Below, piece after piece: positions 55,184-64,000 of a stretch of DNA of 64,000 nt (its first letter is position 1; the number at the start of each line of letters is the position of its first letter). The position numbers were made by a program, and so were the translations under genes. The stretch lies in contig MU128941.1 in the NCBI GenBank assembly GCA_014904985.1, positions 196,551 through 260,550 of the forward strand, given 5' to 3'. The notes under the pieces were generated by a model that worked only from the letters and a program-made list of their open reading frames with translations, was not told where the DNA came from and did no database searches. The stretch comes from Hydnum rufescens UP504 (taxonomy: Eukaryota > Basidiomycota > Agaricomycetes > Cantharellales > Hydnaceae).

Positions 55184-56817
55184 CTATGAAATTTGATTTT
55201 TGAAGCGTGGCTGTTTCCGCTGCACCGACGACGATGGTATAGGATCGGTACTGACGACGACTTCTTGTTCGATCCGAACACCCGCCGAAAGTGGTGCCTG
55301 CCTCCGGAAATCTGACAGGGCTCGATGGGGGGAGTGCTCCTCGCGGTCGTCGTCATCGTCGTCCTCTATGCCTGCTACTATTTCAACACGCACGAGCCCC
55401 TCGTCTCCGTGATGCTGAACTGCGCCATCATTGGGGGGGAACATATTCTGCGGCTCGACCTTGGATTGCTTCAAGTCAGACGATGAGGGGCCTTGAAAGC
55501 TGAACGGAGCAACATCATGTTGTGAATCGTCGTCGGGGCTGGGTTTGTTCGCTAGGTCGGGGTCGCCGAGATCTAGCTCCACATCATAGCCACGCGATCG
55601 TTTGCTGCCCCAGCTGGACAAGTCATCTGGACTGTGCCCTCGCAGGACAGCCAGTTGTGGTTTGGAAGTTACGTCGTCGAGTCGAATGGTATGCTGTGGC
55701 CCACTTGCTTCCCTCACATGAATTATCCGGCCACGACTGCGTCCATTAGAACTCGTTCCAGCTGTAAGATTTGACTCGTTCTTGCGAAAAAACCGGTAGA
55801 CGGTTGATACGAGGAAGGGAAGATTGGCGACAATAACAGAGACAGAGACTGTTCAAAAGCAGTTCGAGTGGGAACTACGGATGAAGGGGGATCAGAGAAC
55901 CTCACCTTCGACCATGGAAGCAGTCACCTCTCTAAGCCCTCCCGCGGCCAAGATGAGCCAATCCTGGACGATAGATACAATCGTTGTTATACAACTGGCA
56001 GAAAATATAGCATAGACTCTTCGTTTTTGACCGGCTCGCAGGCGAGACCCCCACAGGAAAAAGATGGGCAAGAGAACGAGAATAGTATCGGAGACGATAT
56101 CAGCTATTTCATATGTGTTACGCGGAGTGAGTAATTCACTCTCGAAACGAAGAGCACCGGTGACAACGTACTAACGAGCTCTGTCACGGCAACTTGCAAG
56201 CCAAGATGGCAGGTTGGCGAGGGCTCAAGTTTCCATGCTGTATTTCCTTCACAGACCCAGACTTTCTGGGCCAGGAGGACACACATGATCACTATAAAGA
56301 ATGCGGCTATGCAGCGAATGAAATTCCTCGTCGCAGGGTTGGGGCGATGCGCATGATACCAAATAGGATACACAGACGAGCAGCATATATCTATCGAGAA
56401 TAATGATCAGGCGGCGAACAATATGGGGCGTGAGGGAGCCCGCTTACTGAAATAGTGAACGTGTACGCGCAAACAAAGTAGAGTGATACTTTAGCGCTCT
56501 GAGGGATATTTGCATCTGGGTCATGCATTAGCAAAGGCTGAATCTGGGGGAGGGTAGGGCACCTACTGCCTGTTAGGAGCCAAACGCCGACCACCTAGCA
56601 AGGTCATGGACAGCGCGGCGATACCAATTATGGCATCGTCCCACCACGAAAGATTTCGCCGATGCCGGTGTACAAGCCTGAATACGGTTATGATTAGGGC
56701 TACAACAGGAACAACGGTCGCTACGACTGTGGTGGAGGTGTGAATCCTTGGGCCCCAAGGACAATTCGGAAAACATACTGTGGAACGTCGTAACCGACGG
56801 TGCAGGAGGTAGCCCAT
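55184..56817 (-). CDS. Fungal rhodopsin-domain integral membrane protein
   Basis: Exon chain from about 56817: PWGPRIHTSTTVVATVVPVVALIITVFRLVHRHRRNLSWWDD (TM plus the WWDD motif), then YFVCAYTFTIS, an intron (GTAAGC to CGATAG), ARLCILFGIMRIAP, then NFIRCIAAFFIVIMCVLLAQKVWVCEG. After CHLGLQVAVTELV an intron (GTACGT to AATAG) restores TDIVSDTILVLLPIFFLWGSRLR. A last intron (GTGAGG to AACAG) leads to VSVIVANLPFLVSTVYRFFRK and a long acidic cytosolic tail (DDDDDD) ending at 55184. This matches the fungal rhodopsin/integral membrane family. A C-run near 56345 needs a one-base shift, so either a sequencing error or a recent frameshift is present. Confidence 0.72.
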
Positions 56818-57446
56818 CCAGTCATCCAGTTCAGAGAGGGGAACACGGTAGGCAGGTGGATAATGAACACGAGGCAGTTATGCGGTTATGTATATATAGC
56901 TTTCGATATCACTTATGGCCGCCGCACCTACAGTGGGCATGATAACGGTATTGACCGATGAGGCATGCCGACGTTGTGAAGCCCTACTGTGTCCAGGTAC
57001 CTGAGTGATCCGGAACTTTTGAATATCGTGGTAGGATGAGTCAGAGCCCAATCTGGCCAACCAGATTTATTTTGAGATTCCATGCGACGCTTAAGAACCA
57101 TAATCCCAATTTGGGCACGGAGAGCGTCCAGTCACTATAGCAAAGGCCTGGGTTCCGTTGCACCAAACCCCGCGCTCGGCAGCAGGTAGACGATTGCAGT
57201 AATATCTGCAATCCTATGCCGAGCTCGTATGGAATCCTAGATGCCGAACGAAGCTCGCTTAGAGTCGCGAGCTCGAAATTAAGAAACACTATACCCAGGG
57301 GCAGGGGACAGGACGATACAGGCTCCCGATAATTGACACACTCTGGTGGAGTGCGTGGGGGAGATCCCACGGGTCATCCGGAGCTTAAGGACCTAGTAAT
57401 ACATTATGATCATGCTTTACATGCTGATGCAAATCAATGCTATATC
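56818..57446. other. Intergenic
   Basis: Sits between two minus-strand genes; probably the 3' region of the Rictor gene and the promoter of the membrane protein. No gene seen. Confidence 0.4.
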
Positions 57447-60400
57447 CTAAGCATCGAATCCTTGGTACTTCACAAGCGCTACTGGGCTCTCGATTTTCTT
57501 TGGGGGGGCTCTCTGAGATCGACGTTCATCATAGCTGTCCAAGCTCCCCCCGCCGAGCATTAGTTCTTGCTCTGCCTCCCCTAATGCATCTCTCTCAGAC
57601 ACGCGTGCGTCAGGCGGGAGATCTCCAGGCGCCGTGTACCCCAGTTTCATTTGAGCGCCGATAGCCTGTACGACATCTGGTTCGAGCCGTACTTCGAATA
57701 ATTCGAGGATGTACCGCCTCACTGGCAGACGATATCGCTGAGTCGATATCACATAGAGTACCCGGCAATATAGGGGGATAGAAACGAAGAAAGCAGGATA
57801 TCGTACTTTTAGGCTGCACGATAGAGAAGAAACAGAGACCACGACAATAGCAGGGATTTAAGTTAGCGCCTCGGTGACTGGGGATAAAGATCTAGAGACG
57901 CACCGTGCTAGGGTACGTGCTGCCTCGTTGGCGATGACCGTATTGGACAAATTGCTGACTGCTGCCAGAACCTCGCGCTCGGGAAGCGATAAATTAGACG
58001 CCGGTGGGGATCGCCGGTCAGGTAGTGGGGGTGGATCCCAGGGGGGGATCTAGGACAACGCCAGGTCAGTTCGCGTTAACAGTGTTTGAAGCCTTACGGA
58101 CATGAAGAAACTTCGCAGGGTCTTGTGGGACACATAACCCAGTTGCAGACTGAAGGGGGGTCAGAGTTGCCTCCCAGCCATATTCCGCTAATACCTCAGC
58201 CCCCTGCGATGTGCTCGAAATCAATCCAAGAACAAAAAAACATGTGCTGGATACAATGGAGTAGAATAAAGATGATCAAGAACGGCTAAAAGACAGATCG
58301 GCGAGAAGACTTACCCACGGACTGAAAGCACAAGTGACTGTTCAGCAATTTCGACAACGATTGGAATGATGTCTTCTGCTTCCAAGAAATGCAATCCGCC
58401 AGATGTTGCTCCAATATTTCCCTGTTTCGCACGGGGGATTAAGGGGAGGCGGGGATACGAAAGGTAAGAACCCACCACAGCCCATAATACCGATTTGAGT
58501 TTGTTAATAATATCAAAGTCATCCTCCTCAAGGCCGTGTTGCCGTATAAATTCAGCGAACTCCATGAAGTGGCCCTTGTCTTGCAAAACCTGACATCCAA
58601 GAACGGTCTTCGCCATCTCTCCATAGAAATGTGGGGGGGCGACACCATCAAATACGCTGCAATTATAAACTTATTCAATACCTTTTGAATAACATCATGT
58701 AATGCAAAAGAAGGCGTACAGCAGATCATCATCGTTAGCTGGTTGGGTCGGGCTGAATGCTTTAGCTAAGAACACCTCCACTTGGACGACATAGAGATAG
58801 TTGCGTTCCTTATCAAGTAAGAAATATATTGTAAGGCGAACCCTGCTGAGCGAAGTGGGACATACGTGAAACCAGCTATCCATCTCGCGATCGATGTACT
58901 CTGAATTATATAGGTATCGGAAGCCAACTGCTGTCGACATGAACCTGGATACCAGGAATCAACAGCGTCCAGGGTCGCAATAGAAGAGAGGACGTACTTC
59001 AATAACAAGGGATGTCCGATATCCCCCAAGTGATCCAGTGTAGGTTGCATCTTGACTACGAGTTCCAGGATCTCAGGATCATCGCAGACATCTTCAAGGA
59101 AATGGACTGCGAGCTCCGCGACTTGAATCGCAGGGTCATACAACTGTGTCAACAGAAGGCGAAGAGTCCATTCGTTGGCTTTTGGCGTATCCCTAATGAG
59201 TTGCCCAAGATGTTTGGTAGCATAGAGACGAATGTGCTATTCCGCCACGGGTCATGGCATGAGTCAACATATAGATCATGAAGGAGGGACAGACCATATA
59301 ACTCGAAGTCAAAGCTTTTGACAATACTATTCGGGGATGGCCGTCACTGAGGGCAAACCACAGGTCACGCTAGCCTCAAAGACAAAATGGAATAGGAGTA
59401 CATGGTGTAGTCGATGTTTTCGACTATTCCTTTAATTAAGTCATCTCGACTCCTCAGTTCGCTAATGTGGTAGAACGAGGTAAACAGTCGATATTTTTCC
59501 ATCAACCTGTGTCATCAATAATTAGAAAGATCGTAAGACATCAGCAAACTGACTGACTCAATGCCTTCAGGAAACTTGCTCAACGTCCCAAGCATCTCGA
59601 AATAGCCTGACGTAAGAGTATCCTCCACGCGAGCGATCGAAAATAATGGATCCGCCGGGGGAGTGCCATTGAACTGAGACCATTGAACCGTTTCAATGAC
59701 AGGGGGAAAAGGGAAGAAATCACCCAGAACAGACCGGATCAAGCTGGTTGAAACATTCAGCAAGTTGCGGAAGGACTTGATCTTCCGTGGAGAGAAATCG
59801 GATACCATGGCCTTCTGGAGTTTTAATTAACGTGGTCAACAAAGCACACCCAAGGCGTACGTATCGCATATTTGGCTGCCATCTCAACGTCAGAGAGCGT
59901 AATATCCGCGGTGAAACCCGTGATCCTCACTCTGGTCTTCTTGATGTCAGAAAAGCGATGGGAAAATGGATGAAAGAAGGACATAAGACGACGTCCAAAC
60001 TTGGTCGCCTTAAAGGCTTCCTCTAGTCGTTTCGGATTGAGGAGTGGGCCTTCTATGAGATCGGTAAGGACCTCGAAATTCCACTTCGTGTGATCCCTTG
60101 TAAGGACGACCTGACAAGACATATCATCATGTGACAGCCGCACCAGATTAAGCTTATGGTACCTGTGTCTCAATCAACAGGCTCTGGAAGCTCTTGTCAT
60201 CAATCTGCATTCCCATTTGAATTTTCACTTGCTCTACTTGTCGCTGGCCTCGTCGCATCGGATCTTCCACCGAATTGGCACTTGACAAATGGGTATCATG
60301 TCAGTAGTGACATCAACAATAATCAATGTCTTTGGGCGCCCACCGACTACGTTTGCTGCTGGATGGGGACACTTGTAGTCTTGCACGATTCCTGTTGAAA

Positions 60401-63136
60401 CTATCGATAGAGGAGAACGCATTAGATGCCAATTGGCGACTGCGGCTTGGGCCATATTCAGCGGCGAGTTCAAAGAGCCGAGGGAGTGACTAGAAAACAA
60501 AAGCGTTGTCCTTTGATACTGATACCTGAAGGAGGCTACTCTACCTGGATGGCGGCTGCGGCTGAGAGCGGAAGCACCCGGTTTGACGTGTGTAAAATTT
60601 CTCCAAGAAGTAGTGTGGCTTTGCGCGATATGTTAGGCGGGCAATCTGGTTCCTCTAGGACGCCGACCAGTGCCTTGTTAATGTGTCAACATTGATTGTG
60701 CTATTGTGGGAAAACTATAGAAGACCCACCTCCAATAATCCACACTCGCTTAATATAAGGAGCAATAGAGCAATAAACTGATCTGCTATGTTGAGCGTAT
60801 CCGATTTCGCCGCATCAATGCTTCTAGACTTCGCAGTTTGCGCCTTCTCACGATGTCGATACACTACAGCCGAAATATGGCATCAGATGGTGGAAAACAT
60901 AGAAGCAAGTCTTCACTGAACTTGTTAGCCGACGACCTTCTAAAAATGTGTTATACCACTCTGGTGTTTTAATGTTTAAGACCTCAAAGAAGGTGTCTAG
61001 AATGACCTCCTGGAAATTTTGTTGAGAATCAGCATATGGAACAAGACCATAATGTAATGTATTCACCCTCGAATCAAGAGACGGTATTCGCAATGTATCG
61101 ACAAGAGATCTGACGGCATGCATGTTATCCATACATAGGTAGGTCAGGCCTGCGACAGAAGATGTAGGTCAGGATACTTCATGACGCCTATCCACCCAAT
61201 AGTGCATACCGCTCCAAGTTCTCAACATGACTGAAATCACTCTGGAGGAGGCTCGCATGTGATCAAGGTTGCTTGGACCTTTTCCATAGGCATCCGTGAA
61301 CCCCGATAAAGCAACCTATAGGAATCATATGATTGAATGATGCTGGTTTATCCATGGGCCATACCTGAAGGTCAAGGTCTGGATCCAGATATACCCGTGT
61401 CCGGGGAGCATCGATGATCTGCAAAAGTGCAGTTGCAATGACAGGTGCCAAATCGTGGGGCCCATCAGCGAGTGCCTGTAAAAGGACCCTCATTCCTCCA
61501 CTTCGATACACCAAGTCAACATCGACGAGAACTACATCAGAAACGTTGCATGGGCGAATTCACGTGAACAACACTTGGGAGAGGCGCACCAATTTCGGAT
61601 AGCGTAAGTAAACAGGCGAGCCTGAATGGGTCTTCTGGATATTCTGCAACAGCAATAATGGCCCTCATGACGCCTTCCGAGATTGGAACAGACGCCAAAG
61701 ATCCGGAATTAAACGACGAGGCTTCTCGCTGACCTGCCCCTATATCAACGAGTGCTCGGATCAATTTGAGCACTTGCTCTTTTTCAATCCCATGTTTGCT
61801 ATCCCGCGCCAGTGTCCTGAATATCACGACACATATATGTCAGATCCACGAGGGAACACGGCCACTTAGTGGCACGCACCGGATGATATACAAATCAAGG
61901 CCTTGTTCCTGCAATCGGCCAGCAGATTCAGGATCAACAATAACATGGCGGATGGTACGATAGGCTGCTGCTCTCGCTTCCTTGGAGGAGTGGTCCGAGA
62001 GCGCAGGAAGGACACTATCGGGTTAGGAAGTTCACTGATGTTGATCAACATGAATTAGATGCCACCCAAATGAACTTACGATTGAACGGTCTCTACTACA
62101 TTCAACTCATACCGTACCCGAACGTTGCGCTGAAGCGCAGCAACAAGCTTGTTCATTGCGTCTATTTGGGCGTGATCCATATCGGGAGCAGCATTTGATG
62201 GAGAGTTCGACACTGGAGTAGATGACAAAGAGCCTTTGTTTGAATCTAACGTTTGGCTTCGTTTGTCGGCAGATAAAGAGATTAAGGTTTGGATAAGAGC
62301 GTTGGCTTGAGCTAAGGATGTTTTGAAATCATCTGCAGGCTCCCCGTGAGCGCATGGAAGATCAATGGGTCTGGGTAACCTCACCTTGGCCCGAAAGCTC
62401 CTCCCGAGGCCGCCCATTCGATGTTGAACGCGTGAGGCCTACTTGACCTGGAAGACGTCTCGCCGAAGAACTGGAAGCCGATCGATTCACACCACCGGTT
62501 GCATTGGCATGCTTTCGGAGGCTACGAGAAGAACCTGGCCAGGACGAGAATTAGTGGGATTCGATGCGACATAAGAGTAGCCACATACTGGGAAGGAGGT
62601 CCCTCAACTCGTTGAGCTTTCGAGTAATATTGGAAATCTTGAGTTTCGCCCCGCGTAGCTCGGCTTCCACCTGTCTCCGAAGGCCATCTTTTCCCTCTGA
62701 GAGGGCACTCTCGAAGACTTGGAGGAGATTCTCGGCTCCATCTTTAATACGATTCTCAACCTCGAGTCGATTGGAAAGAAGGTCCAGCTTTAATGAAGAG
62801 GACTAAGTCGAAAGGAGCATTAGGGTGTGATGGGATGAACCATGCCTGTGCTTGGACGTCTATTCCACTCAAGTCTGGGATACCGTCCGTTGATGTGGCC
62901 GAGGGCAGCTGATTCCCCCCATCACCACCGTGATTGTTTCCAACATTAAGACTCTGAGCGGCACTGAAAAGTCCGGCCGCAATTCCATTCGTCGGTCCCA
63001 CAATGGTGGCATTGTTATCCAAGGTTGCGGTAGGCATAGTTGGCGCCTCGGCATTCTCCGCGCTGTTCATCCACCGAAAGTTCCAAAACTGCGCTTTCTG
63101 AGCTTCCATTCTCACTCCACACGTGGTACTTCCCAC
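57447..63136 (-). CDS. TORC2 subunit Rictor (Ste20/Tsc11 homologue)
   Basis: A multi-exon gene read from about 63.1 kb leftward. N-terminal Ala/Asn-rich residues are followed by a helical HR1/REM-like segment (LEVENRIKDGAENLLQ..LRRQVEAELRGAKLKI, about 62770-62620). The Rictor helical repeats follow: VLPALSDHSSKEARAAAYR (about 61990), RTLARDSKHGIEKEQVLKLIRALVDIGAG (about 61810), GMRVLLQALADGPHDLAP (about 61490), CMDNMHAVRSLVDTLRIPSLDSR (about 61120), WNFEVLTDLIEGPLLNPKRL (about 60080), GYFEMLGTLSKFPEGIESV (about 59600), VAELAVHFLEDVCDDPEIL (about 59110), STAVGFRYLYNSEYIDREMD (about 58930) and KLKSVLWAVGNIGA..GLHFLEAEDIIPIVV (about 58510-58340). Introns are about 50-70 nt with GT-AG ends. Rictor defines TORC2, acting in membrane and actin signalling. 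The start codon and last exon are provisional. Confidence 0.88.
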
Positions 63137-64000
63137 CGATATGCATGCCTATCCTGGCCCATATTTGCGGCTTGCCCCATGGTGGATGATGCCAGTCATG
63201 TCGTATTTACACCCGTATGCACGGTTGCACATATTTATGGAATGAGGCCATACAATCCTTTATCACAACCCATTGGATGGTTTCCCCTAGATAAACCCCG
63301 TCTGAGGTTTCCATCCCGATCGAATACGAGATCTCCCGCCCCCACAGCGAGATGGTTTGATATGTGACTTGGTTTAGCTTCGGTCCCGGGTTGCTGTGCC
63401 TCCAGAGGGTAGCTAGGCGGTTCGCGCGTCTTAACATCACACTAAGCGTTCCCAATGGATCGCCATATGGAGGAGGTCTGGGAATTTATAACCTCTTGGA
63501 GAAGGAGGTCAGTGGTAAATTGACCCTTGATAACAGGGTCTTGGATGTCCACACGCCAGTGAGATACGTAGAAGAAAATATATCATACGGTATAATTCGA
63601 CAGTCGAGATCGACGCTGTCGGGCTGTAACAATCACCCCCCTGGGTCCTACTTGTTCGATAGACTTGTTCCATTGGGGATAGGGGCGACTCGAGCGGACG
63701 TGAGTTAATAGGTTGCATTGGAATGAGCTCACTGAATTGTTTCATTTGTGGTTAGACCTAGCTACCTATTGTAGGTAGCTCCAGGCAAAAGGGACACAAG
63801 AGATTTCAGTCGGCTCAGACTCAGCTGGTATATGTAGCCAAGGAGTGGACGTACGGTTCGGTGTCCCCTGAATGACATGGCTAATGCGGTCAGTGCTAGA
63901 TATTGAATATGCTGTGATTAAGTACAGTCACCATCAGGCGAGGATAGGTCACAGCTCCAACGTCGCGTATCAAGGCCACTCGTACCTCATGACGACCTCT
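63137..64000. other. 5' flank of Rictor, no supported gene
   Basis: Two minus-strand frames of about 80 codons (63207-63455 and 63509-63745) have no recognised domain. The perfect palindrome ACCTACAATAGGT-like motif GCTACCTATTGTAGGTAGC at 63763-63781 is the only marked structure. Confidence 0.4.

Noticed and set aside
1..64000. tRNA, rRNA or riboswitch genes
   Set aside because: No cloverleaf box A/box B pair or rRNA-like segment was recognised; the only tRNA-like strings are the Copia primer-binding sites.

Overview
The window looks like one scaffold segment of a filamentous basidiomycete, most likely an agaricomycete. The evidence is the short 49-71 nt spliceosomal introns, a chromodomain-type Ty3/Gypsy element, a Plavaka/KDZ-like transposase remnant, pogo and Tc1-like DNA transposons, and a TORC2 Rictor gene with many small introns. 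I cannot name the species. Two 25-N scaffolding gaps are present (20425-20449 and 32097-32121). Single-base indels are frequent next to them, so some frameshifts there may be consensus errors.

Region 1, about 1-40.6 kb, is a dense nest of transposable elements, mostly CpG-poor and broken. From left to right: fragments of a minus-strand gene; a complete 5.0 kb Ty1/Copia element (copia-1, minus strand, 2079-7077, TSD GAAAC); a small two-exon gene; a 0.3 kb foldback MITE; an array of degenerate ~300 bp repeats (9.06-10.94 kb) hit by a 1.2 kb solo LTR (10942-12159, TSD ACGG) and by an 8.4 kb chromovirus (12324-20687, TSD ATTGG); a 2.3 kb foldback element; a Plavaka-like remnant; an inverted copy of the 1.2 kb LTR; a pogo-type transposon; a Tc1-like transposon inside a chromovirus LTR fragment; a second foldback copy; a minisatellite; an inverted copy of the repeat array that keeps both insertion sites empty; a second Copia element (copia-2, plus strand) with a 0.59 kb internal tandem duplication; and the LTR of a third Copia relative.

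Three points stand out. First, nearly all decay in these elements is CpG to TpG or CpA: all 14 LTR substitutions of copia-1 are at CpG sites, stops in the retroelement pol genes are mainly TGA where CGA (Arg) is expected, and catalytic Asp residues are lost as Asn. Second, the chromovirus carries a spliced antisense gene between pol and its 3' LTR that encodes a six-cysteine protein. Third, a chromovirus LTR at 19.94 kb has a 5-nt TA-CTG-TA footprint at exactly the site where the LTR copy at 29.58 kb still holds the Tc1-like element.

Region 2, about 40.9-64 kb, has ordinary CpG content and single-copy host genes: a C2H2 zinc-finger regulator with a GC-AG intron, a two-exon hypothetical gene, a wrecked P1B-type heavy-metal ATPase, a low-complexity protein, a fungal rhodopsin-domain membrane protein, and the TORC2 subunit Rictor/Ste20/Tsc11, which covers about 57.4-63.1 kb. 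The element-rich and gene-rich halves meet at about 40.6-40.9 kb.
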